The notes: generated from the letters alone by a model not told the origin. DNA of 64,000 bases from Erythrobacter aurantius (GCF_023823125.1 NZ_CP090949.1:3124001-3188000), one strand, 5' to 3'. Counted from the first letter of the stretch, positions 45,093 through 54,421 are shown. Numbers and translations are program-made.

Positions 45093-48000
45093 CAAGGCTC
45101 CTCACCCGTCGCAACCGGCAACGATAGGAAGTCCCTGACCAGTTCGCTGTAGGCGATGGGGTCGCTTCCGCTGACATCCAGCTTGACAGTTTGATCGCCG
45201 CCGAAATCTTCGTAATCGAACCCAGATAGCGACCAGCCCGGCTCGACGTCGATAGATGCCCGGGCGCCCTCATCGGATTTGTAGACGCTCCATACCATCC
45301 CAGCGCCACCTTCCTCGAACTCCCAGCCTTTGGCCTTGAGCCCCCGCAGCGCGCCAAGCGGCACCTTGGTGCCATCTTTCTTGCTGATAAGGTTCTCGGT
45401 TTGAGGGCCTTGGAGGAACCACTTCCTTGCCAGTTGAGGGAACGGCTGGGTGAGTTTGTTATCCGCAAAGATCTGAAGCCAGGCCTCGACATTGTCGCCG
45501 AACAGACACGGGTGCGGCAGAGTGACTCTTGCCTCATTGTCGAGAGACAGTTCCTTCCCATCAGCAGCCACGTATCGCCCTTCGGCATCGATCCGGAACG
45601 TCGTCTCAAGAGCCTGATCTCTGAGGGTTGCCCACACAAGGCTACGAACCATCTTCGAGAGCAGCGGATGGACTGCAATAACCTCTTTAAAGGTGGCCCC
45701 AAGCCATTCGCGGCGACTGAGCATGCCTTTCTCGAACCTTTTTTTCTGGTCCGATGCTTGCCCCTTGAGCGCAGACTTGAATTCTTTCCACTGGGCAGTT
45801 GCTGCTTTGGCCAACAGAGCGTTGTCGCTCTTGGTGGCCTTGGGCAATGCCTTGAGGATATTGCCATTCTCGTCAGTGAGAACAGCATCCAGATTGGAAT
45901 CGAGAGTTACCGAAAAACGCCGAGGACCAAAGTCGAGGGTCATCTGGCTGTTGTGTTCTAGGCCAAGATCGGGAACCGCAAGGTCCTCCAGCATCTCCGG
46001 TGCCAGACCGCGTGCTTCCGCAATATTTTCAATTACCTCCTGGGCGTAGGCTTGTGCTTTGTCATATTTGCTGAAGCGCATGATTGTCTGGAGGCCGGAT
46101 ATAGCGGTGTTTGTGCCCAATGCGCCCAAGACATCAATGGCCGCAGCTGTTGCAGGATAGAAGGGGGCATTCCGGTAATTTTTTACCAGCAGCGCAGCAG
46201 CTCGCGCATCGCCCATATAACCTAACGCATGGAGGAAACCGATCCCGTCCTTCTTCGCACCATTTTTGACCCAGCTATCGTATGCGCTTAGGGCGAAATC
46301 AGCGAGTGACTCTCGATCGCAAACCTCCATCACCTTAATCAGCGCTGGCGTCTGCAAATGGCAAGTCGATGCAAGCATCATGCGGCCAATCGTCTCGACT
46401 GCATGTACTGGCAGCGCTTTGCCGCTCTCTTTCAGAATGGGGGCCGGATGTGCAGACGCAACAAAATAGGAGGGAAGCTTCGTGAGCTTTTTGGGGAGAA
46501 AGTCGGCCTCATCGCTGCGGTCAAGAAAAGCCAGGGCAGCAGCAAGGGCTTCCGTTCCATAGCGTTTTGCAGTCTCTTCAATTTTCCCCCTGAAGCCTTG
46601 AGTTGAGAGCCAGCGCAACGCCTGCTGGGCATCACTTCGGTCGCTCTCAAACTCACCAAATGCGCAAGCTAACAAACCCGTAATTGCGGTGTCAGGAAAG
46701 CGTTTTAGCCATGTTTGCGCTGACAATCTCCCAAGGGCCTGCGCCATAACTGGTGCAACCTCGATAGCATCGAAATATGATAGGCACTGGATTGCGACAC
46801 AATGATCTTTTCTGATGCCCTCGAAAGCTTCTCCTCTCAAACGATAGAGTGCAAATTCGTACTTACTTTTATCAGATATTTTCCGGCTGTAAGAACAAAT
46901 CATATCTGATAATATATCAAAGCAATCGTTCCATAATTGCAATATTACGCCATCTGAACAAAACAGAAAGTCATCTACGTCCAATCTATTTTCATAGATA
47001 TCCCAACTGGATAGTCCCGACTTGCGAGTTTTATGTCTTTTGCATAACTTTAAAATTTCTTTCTCTTTTTCTTTTCTGTGGCTTTTCTGTTCAGCTGGCT
47101 CCCAGCTTGATATATCTGTGAGAATATCATCGTGGAGAGAACTCATCCGCTCATCAAACACTTCCGGAGGACTGAAAATAGGAAGTCGGCCATCATTTGA
47201 TGGCATTGCAACCTTTAGATGTAACTTTGGGGCCTCCGCCTTCCGAGGCCAAACACCCGGTCGCAGCACCTCGGGCAGGTCCTCGTCCCCACAAACAGGC
47301 AGGGCCTTTGCTGCCTCGAGAACCTGATTCCGGGCCGTAATAATTTTGGCAATTAGCTTATCTGCCTTTTCGCCATCACCAACAATGCCTTCCCTGAAGA
47401 GGTCCAAATCTTCTTGGGCAATGTTCTCCAACAAGGCCAAATGGCCCTTCACCTGCACATCAGACAGGCGAGCTTTCAAACCGGCTCTTAACAGAACCCT
47501 AGACAGGCTGGCATTTTTCCCGGTAATTGCGGTGGCCAGCGCAGACGTGCTCTCCGGGTTGAGAGGTGCGCCAGCCTCAACAAGCGTCCGAAGAGCTTTG
47601 ACGTCCGCATAGTCGGTGGCCATTTTTCCTTCCTGATCAATGGCATCAACGCCCGCCCCTGCCTTCAGCAGCGCCTTGACCAGCGACACATCGCCTTTTT
47701 GAGCGGCCAGCATAAGCGGGGTCTGCCCCCGCCCGTTGGCCCAGTTAACATCTGCGCCGAATTCAAGAAGATCTGAGGAAAGATGCAGGTTGAGCGCGTG
47801 GTCGCCGTTAGCATCCGCATCGTTTACCCGTGCGCCGGCAGCAACCAATTCCTGCCAATATTCCGAGCGGGCCAGCATTAGAGGCGTAGTCCCATTCTGG
47901 TCTTGCGCATTCACGTCGCAACCGAGGGATATCGCTAGCTTGATTGCCCCCTCGCTATAGTAGCTATCTGCCAGTAGATGCAGTACACTTCGGCCATCAG

Positions 48001-48970
48001 CAGCCCTCGCATTGACATCCCCTCCCAGGCGGACGAACTCTTTCCCATAATTTTGAAAAATTTCGACGCTGCAATAGGGCCTTTGAAAGAGAGAGCGCCC
48101 ATTCTTGTCCAAGTGGGTCAGGCTCGCACCGGCATCAAGCAAGGCCTTTGCGACCTTTTTATCACTTGCGTAGAACAAGGCAGTTTGACCGTCATTATCC
48201 ACGGCATCCACATCCGCCCCCCGTTCCAGGAGGTGGTTTATGACTGGCAGTGCCCCGCTCTCGCAGGCGGACATCAACAGTGTTTTAGAGGAACCCGACG
48301 AAACCGTGTCATTGGGTTTAACTCCATGCTTGAGCAACCAGTCAATGACCTCGGTTTTCCCAGTTCTGACGGCCACCTCCAGAACACTTCCACGCCATCC
48401 GGCTTGGTAATCTAACTTCGCCCCGGATAGCACAAGTTCATCGAGAATTTCGATATTGACCGCCCTTTTAGTACCCCCTGATATGTCATAAAACGGCCAG
48501 TAAAATCGTCTGTTTTCATATTCATCATTCGACGACAACGCCAGCATAAGGCACGAGAAACCATTGTCGCAGATAGCATTCGGGTCCGCACCCTTTGAAA
48601 TAAGGTATTTCACCAATTCCAAATTCTGGAGGATAATCGCGCAATGCAGCGGAGTAAGGCTGAGCGTCGATGGCGCTTCTATATCTGCGCCGTTAGTGAG
48701 CAGAAGGTCAATGAGTTCGTGCGGATGTTTTTCCTTTTTTACGATTCTTGCCAGCGCAGTAAACTCACTGGGAAAGCCAGCCGTTTGCGCGTTAACATCA
48801 ACACCAGAGGAAACAAGAAGACCGACTTTCTCGTTCAGATCCAGACATCCTGACATAAGGATTTCGCAAAAGAAATCATCATCGTCTTTTTTCAGAGATC
48901 TAAGGCCGTGGCTTAGGACATGTTCCTTGGCCGCCTCAAATGTAGATTCCTTGAATTTTCTAATGTCCAC
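45092..48970 (-). CDS. Giant ankyrin-HEAT-DUF4132 protein
   Basis: 1292 residues. About 12 ankyrin repeats in residues 40-520 (LTPLHCAIILQNLELVKYL, GQTPLMLAAQKGDVSLV), a linker, an alpha-helical HEAT-like region (about 700-1000, QALRWLSTQGF, LGYMGDARAAALLV), and a C-terminal DUF4132/MolR-like domain (SRREWLGATFKEVIAVHPLL, GRYVAADGKELSL, LPHPCLF, WLQIFADNKLTQPFPQL). DUF4132 proteins recur with MoxR ATPases and vWA proteins. First of five coupled leftward genes. A markedly AT-rich stretch encodes residues about 620-710, which suggests mosaic origin. Function unknown; probably the client or sensor of the MoxR-vWA machine. Confidence 0.83.
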   Translation of the reverse strand: MDIRKFKESTFEAAKEHVLSHGLRSLKKDDDDFFCEILMSGCLDLNEKVGLLVSSGVDVNAQTAGFPSEFTALARIVKKEKHPHELIDLLLTNGADIEAPSTLSLTPLHCAIILQNLELVKYLISKGADPNAICDNGFSCLMLALSSNDEYENRRFYWPFYDISGGTKRAVNIEILDELVLSGAKLDYQAGWRGSVLEVAVRTGKTEVIDWLLKHGVKPNDTVSSGSSKTLLMSACESGALPVINHLLERGADVDAVDNDGQTALFYASDKKVAKALLDAGASLTHLDKNGRSLFQRPYCSVEIFQNYGKEFVRLGGDVNARAADGRSVLHLLADSYYSEGAIKLAISLGCDVNAQDQNGTTPLMLARSEYWQELVAAGARVNDADANGDHALNLHLSSDLLEFGADVNWANGRGQTPLMLAAQKGDVSLVKALLKAGAGVDAIDQEGKMATDYADVKALRTLVEAGAPLNPESTSALATAITGKNASLSRVLLRAGLKARLSDVQVKGHLALLENIAQEDLDLFREGIVGDGEKADKLIAKIITARNQVLEAAKALPVCGDEDLPEVLRPGVWPRKAEAPKLHLKVAMPSNDGRLPIFSPPEVFDERMSSLHDDILTDISSWEPAEQKSHRKEKEKEILKLCKRHKTRKSGLSSWDIYENRLDVDDFLFCSDGVILQLWNDCFDILSDMICSYSRKISDKSKYEFALYRLRGEAFEGIRKDHCVAIQCLSYFDAIEVAPVMAQALGRLSAQTWLKRFPDTAITGLLACAFGEFESDRSDAQQALRWLSTQGFRGKIEETAKRYGTEALAAALAFLDRSDEADFLPKKLTKLPSYFVASAHPAPILKESGKALPVHAVETIGRMMLASTCHLQTPALIKVMEVCDRESLADFALSAYDSWVKNGAKKDGIGFLHALGYMGDARAAALLVKNYRNAPFYPATAAAIDVLGALGTNTAISGLQTIMRFSKYDKAQAYAQEVIENIAEARGLAPEMLEDLAVPDLGLEHNSQMTLDFGPRRFSVTLDSNLDAVLTDENGNILKALPKATKSDNALLAKAATAQWKEFKSALKGQASDQKKRFEKGMLSRREWLGATFKEVIAVHPLLSKMVRSLVWATLRDQALETTFRIDAEGRYVAADGKELSLDNEARVTLPHPCLFGDNVEAWLQIFADNKLTQPFPQLARKWFLQGPQTENLISKKDGTKVPLGALRGLKAKGWEFEEGGAGMVWSVYKSDEGARASIDVEPGWSLSGFDYEDFGGDQTVKLDVSGSDPIAYSELVRDFLSLPVATGEEP

Positions 48971-49054
48971 AAGCGCCCCCTATATTGCTCCCAATATGCC
49001 ATGATTGAAGTGTCACATGACTCAAATTGGCAATTCACCCCCTGCACCGTCAGT

Positions 49055-49546
49055 CTAGGCCGGAGACGGCGTGTTCTTGGGTGGCTTGGGCAAAGCCTTG
49101 GGCATTAGCAACTGAATCAACATGGCCAGATCTTGCAGATCGTTCACCGGAAAGGGTGCCCCCGACCGGAAGTGTGCAACAGCCTTTGCAAGCTCAGCTG
49201 CCTCGATTTCGCCCACAACCCTCTTGCTGACGTCATGAAGCATGCTGAGAGGATCGATAAAGCCATGCGCAATTTCAGGATCTTCATTTTGCCAAGCTTC
49301 CTGCCAGTCCGAGTGGGCTGACAGGTCTGTTTCGTCAAATTCACCTGCCGAAACCTCGACTTTGCCTTGATCGCTTGAAACCCAATAACCTGAAAAGCGC
49401 ACGTTGGTCCCCTTGCCATTTAATCGTTTGATTCGAGAACTGAGCGTAACCGGTGAGAGCAACCCTTGTCCCAACTCATTTTCGGCGACCTCTTTTTGTT
49501 CCGACAAACGGTTTGGCGAAGAGCCCTCATGACCAGAGAGCTTCAC
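49055..49546 (-). CDS. Hypothetical protein
   Basis: 163 residues from GTG at 49546, preceded by GAGGGA and lying just after the stop of the upstream gene, so coupled. A longer start at 49606 would overlap that gene by 58 nt. Acidic centre (EFDETDLSAHSDWQEAWQNEDPE) and a helical C-terminus with a Pro/Lys tail. No family recognised. 84 nt separate it from the giant ankyrin gene on the same strand. Confidence 0.6.
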   Translation of the reverse strand: MKLSGHEGSSPNRLSEQKEVAENELGQGLLSPVTLSSRIKRLNGKGTNVRFSGYWVSSDQGKVEVSAGEFDETDLSAHSDWQEAWQNEDPEIAHGFIDPLSMLHDVSKRVVGEIEAAELAKAVAHFRSGAPFPVNDLQDLAMLIQLLMPKALPKPPKNTPSPA

Positions 49547-49548
49547 GA

Positions 49549-49920
49549 TCAATCCCTCATTGGCAATCTCTGAAGAAAGGCGTTGTCTTCCTCGGGCTCG
49601 TCCCAACGGCTGGCAAGCCGTGCCCAGTGATCGACCCGATCCCGGAATTCCTGATCATCGATTGAAATGTAGAATGTGAAGACACGGTTCACGATCTCTT
49701 TCATCAGCGCGCGCATTTGCTCATCGTCGATGTGGGAGACATCATTCCAGGCGATTTCGCGCCCATCAGCATCAATCACGCGGACGTCCGAGTAGTCCCC
49801 TGCATGGGTAACCGGGACTATGCCCGCATGCAGCGTTTCGAGGCAGGTGTTGCGGACGCACATCATCGCGAGCGTTTTCGCCATCTTGGCGGCAATGCGC
49901 TTTTCGTCGTCCCGGTTCAT
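49549..49920 (-). CDS. Hypothetical protein
   Basis: 123 residues, acidic, starting MNRDDEKRIAAKMAKTLAMMC. A mixed alpha/beta domain (GIVPVTHAGDYSDVRVIDADGREIAWNDVSHIDDEQMRAL split across strands and helix) with a Trp-rich acidic C-terminus. No family recognised and no clear ribosome site upstream. It heads a two-gene leftward unit at the border between accessory island and prophage tail genes. Confidence 0.6.
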   Translation of the reverse strand: MNRDDEKRIAAKMAKTLAMMCVRNTCLETLHAGIVPVTHAGDYSDVRVIDADGREIAWNDVSHIDDEQMRALMKEIVNRVFTFYISIDDQEFRDRVDHWARLASRWDEPEEDNAFLQRLPMRD

Positions 49921-49927
49921 CGGTGCA

Positions 49928-50070
49928 CTATAGCGGCAAATCTTCCCGGTAGTAGGCCCGAACCAATTCGGCCTCCGAGATGCTCAGCACGGGCAATAAG
50001 CCCGCCGCTGCGTTGATATGCAGGATGTCAATCGACGCCCCGTTTCTCCAACCAAAACCGGATCACACAT
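49928..50070 (-). pseudogene. Small frameshifted ORF after the tail gene
   Basis: An ATG at 50070 with AAGGG upstream overlaps the end of the tail gene and opens MCDPVLVGE, then goes off frame. From 50062 the neighbouring frame reads GASIDILHINAAAGLLPVL and SISEAELVRAYYREDLPL to a TAG at 49928, with no start codon of its own. One extra A in the AAA run near 50044 would join both into a 47-residue protein. Either a decayed or miscalled small phage gene; no family is recognised. Confidence 0.5.
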
Positions 50071-50530
50071 ACCCTTCATTGATCAGATCAACCTGCCAGT
50101 ATCGGGTGATACCTCCAGCGGTCGCACTGACCGTCCAGAAACTTTGCCGGATGGTGTAGCCTGTATTGGACAGGCTGAAGGTGATCGCTGTTGATGATCC
50201 GCCGGACGCGACGCTCACAAATGATCCAGCTCCCCCCGAACCAGACCAGGTCCAGACCGCAGATTGGGTGCACTGGATTGTAACCGTCGCATTTCCACCG
50301 CCAGCAGCCCAGTCGCTAAGTACGACCGGCGATCCACTCGACAGCCCGCCCGCGGGCGTGAATGCGACAGACGATTTGCCGTAGAGGTTGGACAATTTGA
50401 TCGCCCCCGAAGCAATCCCAGCCAAATTGCGGACAGCGGTTTCGCCCAGTGAAGTGCTGGTGCCGGCCGCGCGGCCGAGCTCTGTGCCGACATTGCCCAG
50501 AGAAATCGGGCCGGTTGTTTGCAGGGTCAT
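50063..50530 (-). CDS. Phage tail fibre/tip protein
   Basis: 155 residues. N-terminus TGPISLGNVGTELG and LSNLYGKSS resemble short tail-tip or fibre proteins; the C-terminal part is an Ig-like beta domain rich in Ser, Gly and Thr (NATVTIQCTQSAVWTWSGSGG). Last of a chain of overlapping fibre genes (ATGA with the S74 gene). It probably contributes to host-surface binding. Confidence 0.65.
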   Translation of the reverse strand: MTLQTTGPISLGNVGTELGRAAGTSTSLGETAVRNLAGIASGAIKLSNLYGKSSVAFTPAGGLSSGSPVVLSDWAAGGGNATVTIQCTQSAVWTWSGSGGAGSFVSVASGGSSTAITFSLSNTGYTIRQSFWTVSATAGGITRYWQVDLINEGYV

Positions 50531-51408
50531 TGCCGAGCCTCCAGCTTGGCAATGAGACGCGCTTGGACGTCGATGTGTTCAGCGAGATCTTTGACCGCTT
50601 CGATGAGCAGGCCGACCAGGTTGCCGTAGGCAACAGACATGAGCCCATCCTCATGGGTCATAACTGCTTCGGGCACAATGGGCGCCAATTCCTGGGCAAC
50701 GAGACCGATACCGCGACTGCCCGTGTCACGCCGGGAAAAGGTCACTCCGCGAAGCTTGCGGACGCGATCCAGGCCATCAGAGACCGTCTCCACGTCGGTC
50801 TTGAGCCGCGCATCGGAAAACGCCGTCACGTCGCCAGTAGCGGTGATGGTTCCCGAGACCGAGATACTACCCGTAAAGCTTTCGCCCGCTTTGTTGGCGG
50901 GCGTGAAGCCCAGCGCACCGGTCACATCGCCTAACGTCATTGAGGAACCTGCCGTCACCCGGCCTTTGGCGTCTACGGTGACCTTGAGATAGGTCCCGGC
51001 CGCCACGCCGCTGTTAGCAAGCGTAGCGGCGAACGAGAGATTGCCGGAGCCATTAAAGCTGCCGCTGGTCCCGGTCACATCGCCGGTCAGTGCAATGGTG
51101 CGCCCAGTCACCCACCTAGTCGCTGTCGCGGCATTGCCGGTGCAGGATCCCGACGAGCCAGTAATCGACCCGCTGCTGGTTATGTATCCGCTCGGGTTGG
51201 TCGAATTGTAGGGCGTGAAGCCGAGCGCGGTGGTGACCATGCCAGATGTCAGATTGCCAAAGCCCACCTGCACCACAGACCCGCCCGCAGTCTTTGAATA
51301 GAGCTTCTGGTCAGCCAGATTGACGGCGAGTTCGCCCGCTTGCAGCGATGCCGCCGCAGGCACGCTGGAGGCGGTCGACGATCGTTTGAGCAGGATGGTG
51401 CTCGGCAT
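50527..51408 (-). CDS. Phage tail fibre with S74-type chaperone domain
   Basis: 293 residues. Repetitive Gly/Ser/Thr-rich beta-helix body (ALGFTPYNSTNPSGY, GDVTGALGFTPANKAGE) and a C-terminal intramolecular chaperone/peptidase S74 domain (SDARLKTDVETVSDGL, GIGLVAQELAPIVPEAV) ending in a coiled coil. The S74 domain trims itself off after trimer folding; Ser of SDAR is the expected nucleophile. Overlaps neighbours by TGATG and ATGA. Confidence 0.82.
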   Translation of the reverse strand: MPSTILLKRSSTASSVPAAASLQAGELAVNLADQKLYSKTAGGSVVQVGFGNLTSGMVTTALGFTPYNSTNPSGYITSSGSITGSSGSCTGNAATATRWVTGRTIALTGDVTGTSGSFNGSGNLSFAATLANSGVAAGTYLKVTVDAKGRVTAGSSMTLGDVTGALGFTPANKAGESFTGSISVSGTITATGDVTAFSDARLKTDVETVSDGLDRVRKLRGVTFSRRDTGSRGIGLVAQELAPIVPEAVMTHEDGLMSVAYGNLVGLLIEAVKDLAEHIDVQARLIAKLEARQ

Positions 51409-52949
51409 CAGAAAGTTCCACCATCCAGCGTCACGCCATCAATCGAGCCACCGGTGATGGCGACGTTGCTCGCTGCCTGCGTCGACATGGTGCCGAGGCC
51501 AGAAATGTCAGTATTGGGAATGGTCGCGGACGCCGTGAACGCCGCCGTGCCGTTGCCCTTGAGGTAGCCGGTGAGCGTGGTGGCACCCGAGCCGCCTTTG
51601 GCCACGCCGAGCGTACCGCCGATATTGCCCAGCGTGAGGTTGGCTTCGTTGACATCGATAGTTGGGTTGCCCGCCACACCATCGCCATTGGTGACTGCGA
51701 TCTTGGTTGAGCCAGCCGTCAGCGTGCGCGCTGCGACACTTCCAGCGGCCGTGCGGGCGATTATCCCGTTGGTGCCAAGGTTGTGGAGCGCCAGCGCCTG
51801 ACCGGTCAGTGCGACAGCATCAGCGGCCACAGCAATGCCTGTGCCGGCCCCAACGTCGATCGTGTTGCCGGTCTTGGTGAGGCCATTGCCGGCAACGATC
51901 TGGCCTGCGCCATTGAACTGGACGAAGGTGATAGCCGTGGTGCCTAGCGTCCCACCGGCATCCACCGTGCAGAGGTAGCCCACGTCGGCGTTCACTGTGC
52001 CCTGTTCGACAAACAGGTAAGCCGAGACATGCTCGTCCCAGGTCGAGAGATCGAGCGCGCGCACCCAGGCGCCAGAGGCAACGACATAGACGCCATTCTG
52101 GGACGGCGTAGTCTGGTCCTTCACCAGCACGCGGTCGCCCGCGGCAAGCGCCACGCCGTCGATGGTCATTGTGCCTGACAGCGAGGCAATATTGGCAGTC
52201 GATGCGGCTTTCACTGAAGCCTTGGGATCGAGCCCCTGAACAGTCAGATCGACGTAGTTCTTGGTGGCTGCGTCTTGGGCAGCTGTCGGGTCAGCAAGGC
52301 CTGTGATGCGCTGGCTGTTGAAGTCCACCGCAGCCGTCGGAGCCGCCATCTGGTCGAGACGGTTCGCACGTACCCGAACGTCAGTGTAGTAAAGGTTGGT
52401 GCCTTCTGAGACATCCGTTGTGGTCAGCGTAATTGCGCCGGTGCGGCCAGCTACCGAGGTGACCGGAAACGTGATCGCTACGTTGCTGGCAGCCGTTACG
52501 CGCCCTTTGGCGTCGACTGTAACCTGACCGACTTGCGTGGCAGAGCCATAGGAGCCAGCGGTGACGCCGCTGTTTGCAAGGGTCGCGGCAATGGTCACAT
52601 TGGCGGTACCATTGAACGTGGCCGTGCCGGTCACGTCGCCGGACAGGCCAAGCGAACGCGCCGTTGCCAGCGCGGTTGCAGTACCGGCATTGCCCGAGAT
52701 CGAACCCGCAATCGTGCTTGAGAAGGTCTTCGCCCCGGCGATGGTCTGGTCGCCCGAAAGCCCGACGAATGCACCCGGGCCACCGATGGCGATGACCGAT
52801 GTGGCCGTGCCGCCAGCACCCCCGGTGCCAGTGCCGTAGTAGAGTGTGTTGTCCTGCTCGTTGAATGCGAGCTCGGCATTAGCGAGCGATGCTGGAGCGC
52901 CAGCGGCACCGCCGGCAGCCCGACGTTTGATACGCAAGGTGTTGGCCAT
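51408..52949 (-). CDS. Phage tail fibre/adhesin
   Basis: 513 residues with an N-terminal segment seen in phage receptor-binding proteins ([36 protein letters not shown] split here) followed by a long Gly/Thr/Ala-rich beta body with repeated ATLANSGV and [11 protein letters not shown] units. Similar units occur in the next fibre gene, so the two likely arose by duplication. No S74 domain. It overlaps the collagen-like gene by TGATG. Confidence 0.78.
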   Translation of the reverse strand: MANTLRIKRRAAGGAAGAPASLANAELAFNEQDNTLYYGTGTGGAGGTATSVIAIGGPGAFVGLSGDQTIAGAKTFSSTIAGSISGNAGTATALATARSLGLSGDVTGTATFNGTANVTIAATLANSGVTAGSYGSATQVGQVTVDAKGRVTAASNVAITFPVTSVAGRTGAITLTTTDVSEGTNLYYTDVRVRANRLDQMAAPTAAVDFNSQRITGLADPTAAQDAATKNYVDLTVQGLDPKASVKAASTANIASLSGTMTIDGVALAAGDRVLVKDQTTPSQNGVYVVASGAWVRALDLSTWDEHVSAYLFVEQGTVNADVGYLCTVDAGGTLGTTAITFVQFNGAGQIVAGNGLTKTGNTIDVGAGTGIAVAADAVALTGQALALHNLGTNGIIARTAAGSVAARTLTAGSTKIAVTNGDGVAGNPTIDVNEANLTLGNIGGTLGVAKGGSGATTLTGYLKGNGTAAFTASATIPNTDISGLGTMSTQAASNVAITGGSIDGVTLDGGTF

Positions 52950-53209
52950 CAGAAATTACCTCCATCGACCAGCCTGGCCGAATTCGTGTTGGTCCACCGG
53001 TTGTCGGGGGATGAGAAAATCAGGACATCGCCGCCTTCGGGCTGCGTGAGGTCCACGTCAGAAAGGTCGTTGAGCGCACTCAGCGGTCCAGGTGGCCCCT
53101 GAGGACCCTGGGCGCCGGTCGCACCGGTTTCGCCGCGCGGGCCGGCAATGCCCTGCGGTTCTATGACGATGGTCTGCACCGTCTCCAGGATCTGGATGGT
53201 ACCCGTCAT
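52949..53209 (-). CDS. Small collagen-like phage protein
   Basis: 86 residues with about eight Gly-X-Y triplets ([19 protein letters not shown], about 20-42) followed by a C-terminal segment LNDLSDVDL with [18 protein letters not shown] typical of phage fibre attachment proteins. Probably a trimeric stalk. ATGA and TGATG overlaps on both sides. Confidence 0.75.
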   Translation of the reverse strand: MTGTIQILETVQTIVIEPQGIAGPRGETGATGAQGPQGPPGPLSALNDLSDVDLTQPEGGDVLIFSSPDNRWTNTNSARLVDGGNF

Positions 53210-53517
53210 ACGACATCGAACGTGAAGACCGGCAGGACCTCACGCTCCCCTTCGCCATTTTCGAGGCCGATACTCAGCCAGACCCGGCCAGCTCCTGGTT
53301 TGAGGTGGGCCGTCTGCTCGTCAGTCCAAAGCACTTCGATTTCGCCCAAATTGGGCGGCGAGCGAATGGTGACCGCTGGAACCTCGATATTGGGGCTCTG
53401 GTCGACGACCAGCGCGGAAAGACCGGTCAGATCTCGGCGGTCGCCCGCAGCGAGATCGGCATAGAGCGTCGCGCGCAGCCGCCTGGTGCCGCCGCGGCGG
53501 ATAGTCAGCCTGGTCAT
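53206..53517 (-). CDS. Hypothetical phage tail-region protein
   Basis: 103 residues, beta-rich (LTIRRGGTRRLRATLYADLA; GRVWLSIGLENGEGEREVLP). Resembles short tail-fibre-adjacent proteins in sphingomonad prophages; no named family. Coupled by ATGA to the collagen-like gene. Confidence 0.6.
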   Translation of the reverse strand: MTRLTIRRGGTRRLRATLYADLAAGDRRDLTGLSALVVDQSPNIEVPAVTIRSPPNLGEIEVLWTDEQTAHLKPGAGRVWLSIGLENGEGEREVLPVFTFDVV

Positions 53518-53543
53518 GCCTGCACCTGTTCGTAAAAGGGCGA

Positions 53544-53563
53544 GCGGAGGCCAAAACCTCCGC
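53544..53563. terminator. Hairpin between lysis and fibre genes (weak terminator)
   Basis: Perfect 7-bp stem GCGGAGG/CCTCCGC with a 6-nt loop in the 68-bp gap after the holin-like gene. No T-run follows on either strand. Confidence 0.35.
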
Positions 53564-53585
53564 CTGCTAGGTGAATGTCTCGGGA

Positions 53586-53780
53586 TCAGCCGATCCGGGT
53601 GGTTGCCGTCTTACGGAACAGGACGCCGCCAATGCCGGTGAGCGCGAGGACCACGGTCAGGACGTCCGTCTGGCTGAGGCCTTCCGGCAAAATGCCGATC
53701 GCGCCAGCGACACCCCAGATGCTGCCTATGATCCCGGTCCAGATGGCCTTCGAGGTCCACCACGGCTTCAAGTCTTCCAT
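53586..53780 (-). CDS. Putative holin
   Basis: 64 residues, start chosen at the ATG with GGAG 7 nt upstream. Two likely membrane segments (AIWTGIIGSIWGVAGAIGI and VLTVVLALTGIGGVLF) separated by a short polar loop, and a basic C-terminus: the layout of small phage holins. Located directly after the endolysin gene. Confidence 0.65.
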   Translation of the reverse strand: MEDLKPWWTSKAIWTGIIGSIWGVAGAIGILPEGLSQTDVLTVVLALTGIGGVLFRKTATTRIG

Positions 53781-53789
53781 GTCAGTTCT

Positions 53790-53816
53790 CCAAAAGAAAA
53801 CCCGCCAGAGGCGGGT
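53790..53816 (-). terminator. Rho-independent terminator after the endolysin gene
   Basis: On the minus strand the perfect 7-bp stem ACCCGCC/GGCGGGT with a 3-nt loop is followed by TTTTCTTTT. It lies between the endolysin and the holin-like gene, so some read-through or a separate promoter must serve the holin and fibres. Confidence 0.7.
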
Positions 53817-53863
53817 GGTTGTCCGCCTGCGCAAAGGCGGCAGCGGATAGGGCTCGAGCCTGC

Positions 53864-54400
53864 TCAGGCCTCGTTGGTCGAGAGAGTGCCGGTGGCAGCA
53901 AGCTGCACGGGCTTCACGGTCGCAGGCGCCTTGCGATAGGCGGGCCGGCGCACGGCAATGCAGCGGTCCTTCGCGATCCGGGTGATGGTCACGCCATCAG
54001 ACTGGTTACCGCCGAGCACATGATAGGCGCCGTAATCTTCGCCGACATAGAGCCCGACATGGCCGGATCCCTGGCCGCGGCGGAACACCAGCACATCGCC
54101 TAGCTGGGCCTTGTCAGCGGCCTTGCCGAACTTTGCCCAGTTGCGTGCCCAGAGCGGACCTTCGACGATCGGCTTGCCGCCGCGTTTGGCGACCACAGCC
54201 ATGAACAGACCGCACCACGGGATGCCGTCTTCCAAATAGGTCCGGGCAAGCCCGACCTCCTTGGCCCAGTCGAGAATAAGCGGATTGCTAGCCGGGCCAG
54301 CCACTTCGAAGGTGCCATAGAGCTTGCGCGCTTCTTCCAGCATCCGGGGCAATGGGCGCAGTTCATCGAGCCAGCCATAGGCCGGCGGCAAAGAGTTCAT
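53864..54400 (-). CDS. Phage endolysin, TIGR02594/CHAP-like
   Basis: 178 residues of the TIGR02594 family, a CHAP-type (NlpC/P60-related) peptidoglycan hydrolase. Catalytic Cys63 in IPWCGLFM, His114 in GSGHVGLYVG, and a following VLGGNQSDGV. No signal peptide, so it needs a holin for release; two small membrane proteins flank it. Lies between two fibre gene groups rather than at the end of the tail operon. Confidence 0.82.
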   Translation of the reverse strand: MNSLPPAYGWLDELRPLPRMLEEARKLYGTFEVAGPASNPLILDWAKEVGLARTYLEDGIPWCGLFMAVVAKRGGKPIVEGPLWARNWAKFGKAADKAQLGDVLVFRRGQGSGHVGLYVGEDYGAYHVLGGNQSDGVTITRIAKDRCIAVRRPAYRKAPATVKPVQLAATGTLSTNEA

Positions 54401-54421
54401 GGGAGTTTCTCCTGTGGGAGG

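Noticed and set aside
45085..45888. 267-residue leftward frame inside the DUF4132 region
   Set aside because: Out of frame with the recognised DUF4132 sequence and Arg/Ser-rich; a shadow.
47978..48415. Rightward frames within the giant ankyrin gene
   Set aside because: Antisense to clear ankyrin repeats; no independent support.
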